Of a stretch of 64,000 nucleotides of DNA, positions 56,551 to 64,000 are shown in pieces. Numbering within the stretch: position 1 is the first letter of the stretch; the number at the start of each line of letters is the position of its first letter. The notes below the pieces were generated by a model that had not been told where the DNA came from, searched no databases, and saw only the letters and a program-made list of their open reading frames with translations. Made by a program: the position numbers and the translations under genes. Source of the stretch: Citrobacter sp. FP75 (GTDB lineage: Bacteria; Pseudomonadota; Gammaproteobacteria; Enterobacterales; Enterobacteriaceae); assembly GCF_018342065.1 (NCBI RefSeq), contig NZ_JAFDOE010000005.1:186001-250000 (forward strand). Direction: 5' to 3'.

Positions 56551-57837
56551 TTACCCGCGGGTCATCATCAGCTGACGCAGTTGCGCAAAATCGGCTGGCA
56601 GATGATGAGACAGCAGCGGCAAGTCCGCGCGTTCCGCCAGCTCTTTTGGCAGAGCTAACGTAAGATCAAGAATCTCTTCAACGCTTTCTTTAAACTTCGC
56701 CGGATGTGCAGTCCCGAGGAACAGTCCATACTCGCCTGGGTTCAACTGGTCACGCAGCGCACGGTAAGCCACCGCCGCGTGGGGTTCAGAGGTGTAGCCT
56801 AACTCATGCAGCTCGCGCATCGTATCCTGCGTCGTGGCATCATCAACGGCGGCGTAACCCAGCTCGTTCAGACGCCAGATTTTACGGCGGAACAGTTCTT
56901 CCACACGCGGCCAGTTGTTCGGCTGGCTGACATCCATGGCATTCGACAACGTCGCCTGAGTCGCTTTCGGCGCCCACTCGCCTTCTTCAAGGAAGCGTGG
57001 AACCGTATCGTTGACGTTGGTCGCCGCGATAAAACGCTTCACCGGCAAGCCGAGTGATTTCGCCAGCAGCCCGGCGGTCAAGTCGCCAAAGTTGCCACTA
57101 GGCACGGAGACAACCAATTGATTACGCGCCTCCTGCGGCAGTTGAGCCACGGCCTCAAAGTAATAGCAGATTTGCGCCAGCAAACGGCTGATGTTGATCG
57201 AGTTAGCCGAGTTTAATCCCAGCGCCACCTTCAGTTCTTCATCATCAAACGCCTTTTTCACCAGCGCCTGACAGGCATCAAAATCGCCGTCGATGGCGAC
57301 AGTTTCAATGTTTCCACCCAGCGTACAGAACAGTTTTTCCTGTAACGGGCTGATCTTACCGTTCGGATAGAGGATAACCACACGCACATTTTTCAGACCA
57401 TAAAAGGCATGCGCGACCGCCGCTCCGGTATCACCGGAAGTGGCCGTCAGGATGGTCACTGGCTTGTCGCCGCTGATGTGCGTCAACATTTGCGCCATAA
57501 AGCGCCCGCCAAAGTCTTTAAAAGCCAGCGTCGGACCGTGGAACAGCTCCAGACAACCGACATCACCCGCCACCTGAGCGACCGGCGCCGGGAATGCAAA
57601 CGCCGCACGCACGCGCTCTGCGAGGACGTCGTGCGCAATTTCATCGCCAATAAATGCAGACAGGATCTTTGCGCTACGGCTGACAAAATCCAGCTTCAGC
57701 ATCTCATCAATTTCGGTCAGGCTAAATTCCGGCAGATCGTGCGGGAAAAAAAGTCCCTGCTTTCTCCCCAGCCCTTGCGTGACGGCCTGTGCGAAGCTGA
57801 CCTGCTCGTTATGATCTTTAAGATTGTAGAGTTTCAT
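56551..57837 (-). CDS. thrC: Threonine synthase ThrC
   Basis: A 428-residue PLP enzyme that converts phosphohomoserine to threonine. The PLP lysine is in GPTLAFKDFGGRF (about residue 107), and the phosphate-binding glycine-rich motif is TATSGDTGAAVAHA. Length equals E. coli ThrC. It is the third structural gene of the thr operon, starting 3 bp after the thrB stop. Cytoplasmic. Confidence 0.98.
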   Translation of the reverse strand: MKLYNLKDHNEQVSFAQAVTQGLGRKQGLFFPHDLPEFSLTEIDEMLKLDFVSRSAKILSAFIGDEIAHDVLAERVRAAFAFPAPVAQVAGDVGCLELFHGPTLAFKDFGGRFMAQMLTHISGDKPVTILTATSGDTGAAVAHAFYGLKNVRVVILYPNGKISPLQEKLFCTLGGNIETVAIDGDFDACQALVKKAFDDEELKVALGLNSANSINISRLLAQICYYFEAVAQLPQEARNQLVVSVPSGNFGDLTAGLLAKSLGLPVKRFIAATNVNDTVPRFLEEGEWAPKATQATLSNAMDVSQPNNWPRVEELFRRKIWRLNELGYAAVDDATTQDTMRELHELGYTSEPHAAVAYRALRDQLNPGEYGLFLGTAHPAKFKESVEEILDLTLALPKELAERADLPLLSHHLPADFAQLRQLMMTRG

Positions 57838-57840
57838 TTA

Positions 57841-58770
57841 TTATCCCAGTACCCGTGCGCCCGCCGTGTCCAGCCGGCAAATATGAACAAAGCCTTCCTG
57901 ATTTTGCAGGTAATTCTTACCCAGCCAGTCTGCGACACGCTGTGCCGTATCCGGTTTATCACATAACGCAAACAGCGTCGGCCCTGACCCGGAGATACCG
58001 CTGGCCAGCGCACCGATTTCCGCCACCGCCTGACGCGCCTGGCTAAAACCGGGCAGCAAGCGGGTGCGATATGGCTCGGCAATCACATCTTTCATCAGCT
58101 TAGCGGCAAGCCCAGGCTGACGGGAATAGCAGGCATGAATAAAGCCCGCCAGATGCCGCCCGTGGGCGATACAGTCCTGACGGCGGTATTGCGCCGGTAA
58201 AATCGCCCGCGCTTCAGCCGTGGAGACCTTAATTCCCGGATAGGCCAGAACCCACAGCCACTCATCAAAGCCTGGCACCTGCTGGCTGATTATGCCGTTT
58301 TCTTCAATCATCAATTGCATACCGCCCAAAAAGCACGGCGCAACGTTATCGTAGTGGATACTGCCGGAGATGCGTCCTTCCAGCTCGCCCATTATCGCCA
58401 GCAGCCGCGTGTCGTTGAGCGGTTTTCCGCAGAACTCGTTCATCGCCACCAGCGCGGCAACAACAGAACAGGCACTGGAACCTAACCCCGAGCCAATCGG
58501 CATATTTTTTTCCAGCGTCATCGTCACCGGAATCTCTTTCCCCAGTTCCTGGCAGAATCGCTCCCAGCACTGGTAGACAATATTTTCTCGCGGCTCAGGC
58601 GGCAGCTTATTAGCAAAGCGCCCAAGGTTGTTGAGGCTAAAGCTGTCGGCAGCTTCAACAGAGACAACATCACCTAACAAAGAACCATCAACGGGCGTGA
58701 CTGCTGCCCCGAGCACATCAAACCCGACGCTCATATTGGCACTGGAAGCCGGGGCATAAACTCTCACCAT
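57841..58770 (-). CDS. thrB: Homoserine kinase ThrB
   Basis: A 309-residue GHMP-family kinase that phosphorylates homoserine. The ATP-binding motif [16 protein letters not shown] (about residues 91-106) and the C-terminal [13 protein letters not shown] motif are present. It starts one base after the thrA stop, so translation is coupled. Length as in E. coli. Confidence 0.98.
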   Translation of the reverse strand: MVRVYAPASSANMSVGFDVLGAAVTPVDGSLLGDVVSVEAADSFSLNNLGRFANKLPPEPRENIVYQCWERFCQELGKEIPVTMTLEKNMPIGSGLGSSACSVVAALVAMNEFCGKPLNDTRLLAIMGELEGRISGSIHYDNVAPCFLGGMQLMIEENGIISQQVPGFDEWLWVLAYPGIKVSTAEARAILPAQYRRQDCIAHGRHLAGFIHACYSRQPGLAAKLMKDVIAEPYRTRLLPGFSQARQAVAEIGALASGISGSGPTLFALCDKPDTAQRVADWLGKNYLQNQEGFVHICRLDTAGARVLG

Positions 58771-58771
58771 G

Positions 58772-61234
58772 TTAAACTCCTAACTTCCATGAAAGGGTAC
58801 GTAGCAGGTCGGCAAAGACGCCCGCCGCCGTGACATCGTTACCCGCGCCGTAGCCGCGCAGAACCAACGGTAGCGGCTGATAATAGTGGCTGTAAAACGC
58901 CAGCGCGTTTTCACCGTTTTTCACTTTAAACAGCGGATCGTTGCCATCCACTTCGGCGATTTTCACCCGGCATACGCCGTCTTCTTCGATATTGCCAACA
59001 TAGCGCATGACTTTCCCCTCATCACGGGCTTTCGCCACGCGCGCGGCAAACGCATCGTCGAGTTGAGGCAGCTTCGCCATAAACGCGGAAACGTCGCCAG
59101 AATCATCAAAGTCTTGCGGTAGCACCGGTTCAATAACGATATCAGTAAGCTCCAGCTCGCGGCCGGTTTCACGGGCGAGGATCAGCAGCTTACGCGCCAC
59201 GTCCGTCCCGGAAAGGTCATCGCGCGGGTCAGGTTCGGTATAGCCCATTTCGCGTGCCAGAGCGGTGGCTTGTGAGAAGCTCATTCCTTCATCCAGCTTA
59301 CCAAAAATAAACGACAGCGAACCGGACAGAATACCGGAGAAACGTTGCAGTTCATCGCCTGCGCTGAGCAGGTTTTGCAGGTTTTCGATAACCGGTAAGC
59401 CCGCGCCAACGTTAGTGTCGTACAGGAATTTACGCCGGGACTTCGCGGCGGCAAAACGCAGCTGATGGTAGTAATCCATCGACGAGGTGTTGGCCTTTTT
59501 GTTTGGCGTTACCACGTGGAAACCTTCGCGCAGGAAGTCGGCATACTGATCCGCCACGGCCTGGCTTGACGTACAGTCGACAATCACCGGATTGAGCAGA
59601 TGGTATTCTTTTACCAGGCGAATTAAGCGACCAAGGTTGAAAGGCTCTTTGGCTTCCGCCAGTTCCGCCTGCCAGTTTTCCAGGTTTAGGCCGTGGACAT
59701 GAGTCAGTAAGGCTTTCGAGTTCGCAACCCCGCAAACGCGTAAATCAATATGCTTGCTCTTCAGCCAGCTTTGCTGGCGTTTTAACTGCTCAAGCAGCGC
59801 GGAGCCTACACCACCAACGCCTATCACAAAGACTTCGATGACTTGATCGGTATTGAACAGCATCTGATGCGTCACGCGCACACCAGTGGTGGCATCATCG
59901 TTGTTCACAACCACCGAAATAGAGCGCTCAGACGAGCCCTGGGCGATAGCCACGATATTGATATTGGCACGCGCCAGCGCCGCAAAGAATTTCGCCGAGA
60001 TACCGCGCAGCGTGCGCATACCGTCGCCGACCACCGAGATAATCGCCAGGCGCTCAGTAACTGCCAGCGGCTCCAGCAAGCCTTCTTTCAGCTCGAGGTA
60101 AAATTCATCCTGCATCGCACGCTGAGCACGCGCACAGTCGCCCTGCGGGACGCAGAAGCTGATGCTGTATTCAGAAGAAGACTGGGTGATCAGCACCACC
60201 GAGATCCCTGCGCGAGACATCGCAGCGAACACGCGTGCCGCCATGCCCACCATCCCTTTCATCCCTGGGCCCGAAACGCTGAACATCGCCATATTATTGA
60301 GATTCGAAATACCTTTCACCGGCAAATCATCTTCATCACGGCTGGCGCCAATCAGCGTACCCGGCGCTTGCGGGTTACCGGTATTTTTAATCAGGCAAGG
60401 GATCTGGAACTGGGCAATCGGGGTAATGGTGCGCGGGTGAAGCACTTTGGCGCCGAAATAAGACAGCTCCATCGCTTCCTGGTAAGACATTGACTTCAGC
60501 AGTCTGGCATCGGGTACCTGACGCGGGTCGCAGGTATATACGCCGTCAACGTCCGTCCAGATCTCACAACAGTCGGCACGCAGGCAGGCGGCCAGTACGG
60601 CAGCGGAGTAATCAGAGCCGTTACGTCCCAGCACAACCAGCTCACCTTTTTCATTCCCGGCGGTAAAGCCCGCCATCAACACCATATGGTCTGCAGGAAT
60701 ACGGCTGGCGGAAATACGGCGCGTAGACTCGGTAATATCAACGGTCGATTCGAGGTAATGGCCTACCGCTAACAGTTTCTCGACAGGATCGATAACCGTC
60801 ACCTTGTGGCCACGTGCTTCCAGCAGTCCGGCCATGATAGCAATCGACATTTTTTCGCCACGGCAGATAAGCGCAGCATTGATGCTGTCCGGGCACTGTC
60901 CCAGCAGGCTGATACCGTGCAGGACATGCTTAATTTGGGCAAATTCTTGTTCAACAAAGGCTTTGAGCGGAGCCTGCGGGAAACCGGGCTGTGCCGCGGC
61001 AAGTCCAACCAATAGCTCAGAGAAAATGCGTTCGGCGTCGCTGATATTGGCTAAAGCATCCTGACCACCGATGGTCTTCTCAATCATCGCCACCAGATGG
61101 TTAGTAATTTTTGCCGGGGCAGAGAGGACGGTCGCAACCTGCCCCTGCCTGGCATTGCTTTCCAGAATATCGGCAACTCGCAGAAAGCGCTCTGCATTTG
61201 CCACTGATGTACCGCCAAACTTCAACACTCGCAT
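58772..61234 (-). CDS. thrA: Bifunctional aspartokinase I/homoserine dehydrogenase I
   Basis: An 820-residue fusion enzyme. The N-terminal aspartokinase begins [13 protein letters not shown] and is followed by two ACT regulatory domains (about 310-460) that bind threonine; the C-terminal homoserine dehydrogenase begins near residue 465 ([17 protein letters not shown]). It makes aspartyl phosphate and reduces aspartate semialdehyde to homoserine, with feedback inhibition by threonine. Length as in E. coli. It follows the thrL leader and attenuator. Confidence 0.98.
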   Translation of the reverse strand: MRVLKFGGTSVANAERFLRVADILESNARQGQVATVLSAPAKITNHLVAMIEKTIGGQDALANISDAERIFSELLVGLAAAQPGFPQAPLKAFVEQEFAQIKHVLHGISLLGQCPDSINAALICRGEKMSIAIMAGLLEARGHKVTVIDPVEKLLAVGHYLESTVDITESTRRISASRIPADHMVLMAGFTAGNEKGELVVLGRNGSDYSAAVLAACLRADCCEIWTDVDGVYTCDPRQVPDARLLKSMSYQEAMELSYFGAKVLHPRTITPIAQFQIPCLIKNTGNPQAPGTLIGASRDEDDLPVKGISNLNNMAMFSVSGPGMKGMVGMAARVFAAMSRAGISVVLITQSSSEYSISFCVPQGDCARAQRAMQDEFYLELKEGLLEPLAVTERLAIISVVGDGMRTLRGISAKFFAALARANINIVAIAQGSSERSISVVVNNDDATTGVRVTHQMLFNTDQVIEVFVIGVGGVGSALLEQLKRQQSWLKSKHIDLRVCGVANSKALLTHVHGLNLENWQAELAEAKEPFNLGRLIRLVKEYHLLNPVIVDCTSSQAVADQYADFLREGFHVVTPNKKANTSSMDYYHQLRFAAAKSRRKFLYDTNVGAGLPVIENLQNLLSAGDELQRFSGILSGSLSFIFGKLDEGMSFSQATALAREMGYTEPDPRDDLSGTDVARKLLILARETGRELELTDIVIEPVLPQDFDDSGDVSAFMAKLPQLDDAFAARVAKARDEGKVMRYVGNIEEDGVCRVKIAEVDGNDPLFKVKNGENALAFYSHYYQPLPLVLRGYGAGNDVTAAGVFADLLRTLSWKLGV

Positions 61235-61258
61235 GGTTTACCTCGTTGCCTCTGGTCG

Positions 61259-61296
61259 AAAAAAAAGCCCGCACTGTTTAGGTGCGGGCTTTTTTC
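61259..61296 (-). terminator. thr operon attenuator
   Basis: Stem GCCCGCAC/GTGCGGGC with a seven-base loop (CTAAACA on the minus strand) and long A and T runs on the two sides, between thrL and thrA. It forms when leader translation is fast and stops transcription before thrA. Confidence 0.95.
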
Positions 61297-61313
61297 TGTG
61301 TTTCCTGTACGCG

Positions 61314-61379
61314 TCAGCCCGCACCTTTACCTGTGGTAATGGTGATGGTTGTTGTAATGGTGGTGCTGATGCGTTTCAT
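61314..61379 (-). CDS. thrL: thr operon leader peptide ThrL
   Basis: A 21-codon open frame with start at 61379, stop TGA at 61316-61314, reading MKRISTTITTTITITTGKG followed by AG. It contains eight threonine... by count, most of residues 5-16 are threonine or isoleucine codons, so ribosome stalling when charged Thr- or Ile-tRNA is scarce opens the attenuator at 61259. It is too short to appear as a normal gene but matches E. coli ThrL exactly as I recall it. Confidence 0.95.
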   Translation of the reverse strand: MKRISTTITTTITITTGKGAG

Positions 61380-61419
61380 GATGTTGTGTGCTCTGTAATT
61401 ATTATCTGTCTGTCCTGTA

Positions 61420-61458
61420 TCCTTTTAGGGTTAAAGTATCTCGTGACCTAAGTCAATA
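61420..61458 (-). promoter_or_regulatory. thr operon promoter
   Basis: TTGACT (-35, plus-strand 61451-61456) lies about 17 bp upstream of a TACTTTAAC-type -10 region, and the following leader to thrL matches the E. coli arrangement. Confidence 0.75.
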
Positions 61459-61590
61459 AATTTTTAAATTGGTCACATTCCGAAACTTGTTCACGAGTCA
61501 CTGCTTGCCGTTTTACTTTCAACTAATACAGCGCGCCACACCCTCTTGAAATTAGAATAAAAAACCACTGAGAGCGCGATTGGCAATGCT

Positions 61591-62277
61591 TTATTTTGTG
61601 ATATTTTTTTCAATATCATGTAAAAAACGGTGCAACATTGCCGTGTCTCGTTGTCCTAACAGGCCCATTCGCTGTTGCAGCCAGTCCGTGAGTTTGATGT
61701 CATCAGAAACGTTCAGCGTGGCTAATAAACGCAAAACGCGCGCGCGCAAAGCCTGTAGCTGAAGTTCATCTGTCACCTCAATGTTTTTAGCCGGTTGTTG
61801 TATTAAACCTGCTAATTGATAGCAATACACCATCACCGCCTGCCCCAAATTGAGTGAAGGATAGTCAGCCACCATCGGCACACCTGTCAGCACATCTGCC
61901 AGCGCTAATTCTTCATTTGTCAGGCCCGAATCCTCGCGACCAAAAACCAGCGCGGCGTGATCCATCCATGTGGATTTTTCCTGCAAAAGGGGAACCAGTT
62001 CGACCGGGGTGGCGTAATAATGAAACTTAGCCCGACTGCGTGCGGTGGTGGCAACCGTAAAATCTACGTCGTGCAGCGCCTCGGCTAACGTTGAAAAAAC
62101 GTTAATATTATCAATGATGTCACCCGACCCGTGGGCAACCCAGCGCGTAGCAGGCTCCAGGTGGGCCTCGCTGTCAACGATCCGCAACTCGGTGAATCCC
62201 ATGGTTTTCATCGCACGGGCCGCCGCACCAATATTTTCCGCTCTGGCAGGCGCCACCAGAATAATTGTTAAACGCAT
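61591..62277 (-). CDS. yjtD: SpoU/TrmH-family RNA methyltransferase homologue YjtD
   Basis: A 228-residue SPOUT-class protein, paralogous to TrmJ. The three family motifs are seen: NIGAAARAMKTMGF (about 15-28), LVFGREDSGLTNEEL (about 112-126) and PSLNLGQAVMVYCYQL (about 140-155), which build the knotted SAM site. It is a predicted tRNA/rRNA 2'-O-methyltransferase; its own substrate is not established. It is transcribed towards the thr operon. Confidence 0.92.
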   Translation of the reverse strand: MRLTIILVAPARAENIGAAARAMKTMGFTELRIVDSEAHLEPATRWVAHGSGDIIDNINVFSTLAEALHDVDFTVATTARSRAKFHYYATPVELVPLLQEKSTWMDHAALVFGREDSGLTNEELALADVLTGVPMVADYPSLNLGQAVMVYCYQLAGLIQQPAKNIEVTDELQLQALRARVLRLLATLNVSDDIKLTDWLQQRMGLLGQRDTAMLHRFLHDIEKNITK

Positions 62278-62675
62278 TTTGCTACTCTTTTTGTCAGTTT
62301 GCCGATAGTAATGTGATGTACATCAACATATTACGCGTCGCGAATTTACATATTCTTAACAGAGATCACTGAAAAAGCATTTTACATTAAGTAAAAAATG
62401 CTAAACTGTTTCGTACCTGTACTATTGATTTTTATGTTAACAGAAGTTATATATCCCTCTGTTTATCCATGATAATTTAATTTAAAATGGAACACATTGG
62501 TTGGATTCATTACATTTATTAATTTGCTCGTGCAACTAGTTGTAATATTGCAATTTTGTGATGAACGCTAACATTTGGATGCGATGATTTCATCAAACTG
62601 TTAACGTGCTACAATTGAACTTGATATATGTCAACGAAGCGTAGTTTTATTGGGTGTCCGGCATGTCTTAGCCTG
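62278..62675. other. Non-coding AT-rich region between yjtD and arcA leader
   Basis: About 400 bp with no gene on either strand; it is AT-rich (62380-62560) and holds promoters for yjtD and arcA. The FNR site at 62621 falls in its last part. Confidence 0.6.
62621..62634 (+). promoter_or_regulatory. FNR-binding site upstream of arcA
   Basis: TTGATATATGTCAA matches the FNR consensus TTGAT-N4-ATCAA in nine of ten positions. It lies about 280 bp before the arcA ATG, where anaerobic activation of arcA by FNR has been reported in E. coli. Confidence 0.78.
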
Positions 62676-62816
62676 TTATGTTGCTGTTAAAATGGTTAGG
62701 ATGACAGCCGTTTTTGACACTGTCGGGTCCAGAGGGAAACTACCCACGACCAAGCTAATGATGTTGTTGACGTTGATGGAAAGTGCATCAAGAACGCAAT
62801 TACGTACTTTAGTCAT
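62676..62816 (-). CDS. yjjY: Small protein YjjY
   Basis: A 46-codon open frame with start at 62816 and TAA stop at 62678-62676, beginning MTKVRNCVLDALSINVNNII and ending AVILTILTAT. It matches the E. coli YjjY as I recall it with only two or three substitutions, which supports a real small protein. It lies opposite the arcA leader, 96 bp from arcA and on the same strand as yjtD. Hydrophobic C-terminal half; function unknown. A 61-codon plus-strand frame over the same bases is a shadow. Confidence 0.8.
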   Translation of the reverse strand: MTKVRNCVLDALSINVNNIISLVVGSFPLDPTVSKTAVILTILTAT

Positions 62817-62911
62817 GTTACGCCGGTCATGTTAATTTACGACATGCTTCAGGCAGGTCAGGGACTTTTGTACTTCCTGTTTCGATTTAGTTGGCAATTT
62901 AGGTAGCAAAC

Positions 62912-63628
62912 ATGCAGACCCCGCACATTCTTATCGTTGAAGACGAGTTAGTAACACGCAACACGTTGAAGAGCATTTTCGAAGCGGAAGGCTATGATGT
63001 ATTCGAGGCGACAGATGGCGCGGAAATGCATCAGATCCTCTCTGAATATGACATCAACCTTGTGATTATGGATATCAATCTGCCAGGTAAAAACGGTCTC
63101 CTGTTAGCGCGTGAACTTCGCGAACAAGCTAACGTTGCGCTGATGTTCCTGACGGGCCGCGATAACGAAGTCGATAAAATTCTCGGCCTCGAAATCGGCG
63201 CTGACGATTACATCACTAAACCGTTTAACCCGCGTGAACTGACTATTCGTGCTCGTAACCTGCTGTCCCGTACCATGAACCTGGGCACGGTCAGCGAAGA
63301 ACGCCGTAGCGTCGAAAGCTACAAGTTCAATGGTTGGGAACTGGATATCAACAGCCGTTCTCTGATCGGTCCTGACGGTGAGCAGTATAAACTGCCACGC
63401 AGCGAATTCCGCGCCATGCTTCACTTCTGTGAGAATCCGGGCAAGATCCAGTCTCGTGCAGAACTGCTGAAAAAAATGACCGGTCGCGAGCTGAAGCCGC
63501 ATGACCGTACCGTTGACGTGACTATCCGCCGCATTCGTAAACATTTCGAATCCACGCCGGATACGCCAGAAATCATCGCCACCATTCACGGTGAAGGCTA
63601 CCGTTTCTGCGGCGACCTGCAGGATTAA
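62912..63628 (+). CDS. arcA: Response regulator ArcA (aerobic respiration control)
   Basis: A 238-residue OmpR-family response regulator phosphorylated by ArcB under low oxygen. The receiver domain carries Asp54 (VIMDINLPG) with the acidic pair near residues 10-12 and Lys109 in [13 protein letters not shown]; the C-terminal winged helix runs from about 135 to 232. Length equals E. coli ArcA. It represses aerobic metabolism genes. It has a long leader with an FNR site and a strong terminator. Confidence 0.98.
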   Translation: MQTPHILIVEDELVTRNTLKSIFEAEGYDVFEATDGAEMHQILSEYDINLVIMDINLPGKNGLLLARELREQANVALMFLTGRDNEVDKILGLEIGADDYITKPFNPRELTIRARNLLSRTMNLGTVSEERRSVESYKFNGWELDINSRSLIGPDGEQYKLPRSEFRAMLHFCENPGKIQSRAELLKKMTGRELKPHDRTVDVTIRRIRKHFESTPDTPEIIATIHGEGYRFCGDLQD

Positions 63629-63644
63629 TTTAATCCTAAATGGT

Positions 63645-63675
63645 ACAAAAACGGCGCGTAACGCGCCGTTTTTCA
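63645..63675. terminator. Terminator after arcA
   Basis: AAAAACGGCGCG, loop TAA, CGCGCCGTTTTT: a GC-rich stem with A and T runs on both sides, serving arcA and probably also the convergent creD. Confidence 0.94.
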
Positions 63676-63688
63676 TTTCTCCACTACC

Positions 63689-64000
63689 CTATTTCCACAA
63701 GCGACACTCGTCGCGCTTCGCAGGCTGAGGCTCTGGAAGTTCTGTAGACTTTGGCTTTGGCTGAGCAAGCCCGTGCCAGTCAAGATGGCGCGTCAGGAAC
63801 ATCACCCCGCACAGCGCGAGCAACAGCACGCCGGTTCCCAGCAGCAAAGAACTGTCCTGTGAACGGAGCAGCACCCACATCACACCATCCAGCGCCAGCA
63901 ACGCTGCGGTGAACAAAATACTGTTCCGCCAGCCCTGCAATATTGCCTGCAGATACATGCCGTTCATCAGCGCCCCCACCAGGCTTGCCGTGATCCACGC
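63689..64000 (-). CDS. creD: Inner membrane protein CreD, C-terminal part only
   Basis: The window cuts through this gene; 103 codons remain. The fragment includes GMYLQAILQGWRNSILF, two or three hydrophobic segments, and the end PAKRDECRLWK, matching the CreD family C-terminus as I recall it. CreD is an inner-membrane protein controlled by the CreBC system and linked to beta-lactam/colicin tolerance. It is convergent with arcA. The reading frame continues past the window edge at 64000. Confidence 0.9.
   Translation of the reverse strand, partial: AWITASLVGALMNGMYLQAILQGWRNSILFTAALLALDGVMWVLLRSQDSSLLLGTGVLLLALCGVMFLTRHLDWHGLAQPKPKSTELPEPQPAKRDECRLWK

Noticed and set aside
63104-63676. A 190-codon minus-strand frame opposite arcA
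   Set aside because: Overlaps arcA entirely and runs through its terminator; no family features.

Overview
The window is a chromosomal segment of an enterobacterium, most likely Citrobacter or a close relative. Gene content and order follow the reverse complement of the E. coli/Salmonella replication-map start (creD-arcA-yjtD-thrLABC-yaaA-yaaJ-talB-mog-satP-yaaI-dnaKJ ... nhaAR ... rpsT-ribF-ileS-lspA-fkpB-ispH-rihC ... dapB-carAB-caiF-caiEDCBAT). The proteins are E. coli-like but not identical. Several non-E. coli insertions resemble, from memory, the Salmonella arrangement. No tRNA, rRNA, CRISPR array or intact insertion sequence was seen.

Layout. 1-6.2 kb: anaerobic carnitine operon (end of caiT, caiABCDE) and the convergent activator caiF. 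6.4-12.1 kb: carbamoyl-phosphate synthetase carAB, with its double promoter and ArgR and PurR sites, and dapB. 12.2-19.5 kb: an accessory sugar locus. It holds a LacI-type repressor, a long phosphomannose-isomerase-like protein, a complete mannose-family PTS (EIIA, B, C, D) and, convergently, two cupin glucose-6-phosphate-isomerase-like proteins. Near-identical palindromes before both operons point to one repressor for both, and a large nested palindromic element separates their ends. 19.5-26.9 kb: rihC, ispH, fkpB, lspA, ileS, ribF and divergent rpsT. 27.3-30.8 kb: a GPH sugar symporter and a GH31 glycosidase. 30.8-32.9 kb: nhaR and nhaA.

33-46 kb is an AT-rich accessory island. It carries two paralogous arylsulfate sulfotransferases without signal peptides, an exported Cys-type sulfatase, its radical-SAM maturase, a zinc-ribbon transposase-like protein, a Tsx/OmpK-type channel and a periplasmic 5'-nucleotidase. 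At the dnaJ side lie a short ToxR-like membrane regulator, an orphan holin-like protein and a LysR regulator. These last genes look like the remnant of a holin-based protein-release (chitinase) cassette known at this site in Salmonella.

46-64 kb returns to core genome: dnaJ and dnaK with a sigma-32 promoter, yaaI, satP, an extra MHS-family transporter, mog, talB, yaaJ, yaaA, the threonine operon with its leader peptide and attenuator, yjtD, the tiny yjjY lying opposite the arcA leader, arcA, and the 3' part of creD at the window edge.

The least described parts are the LacI/PTS/isomerase regulon (substrate unknown), the 17.8-18.1 kb palindromic element, and the sulfatase/sulfotransferase/nucleotidase island with its domesticated-transposase-like member.
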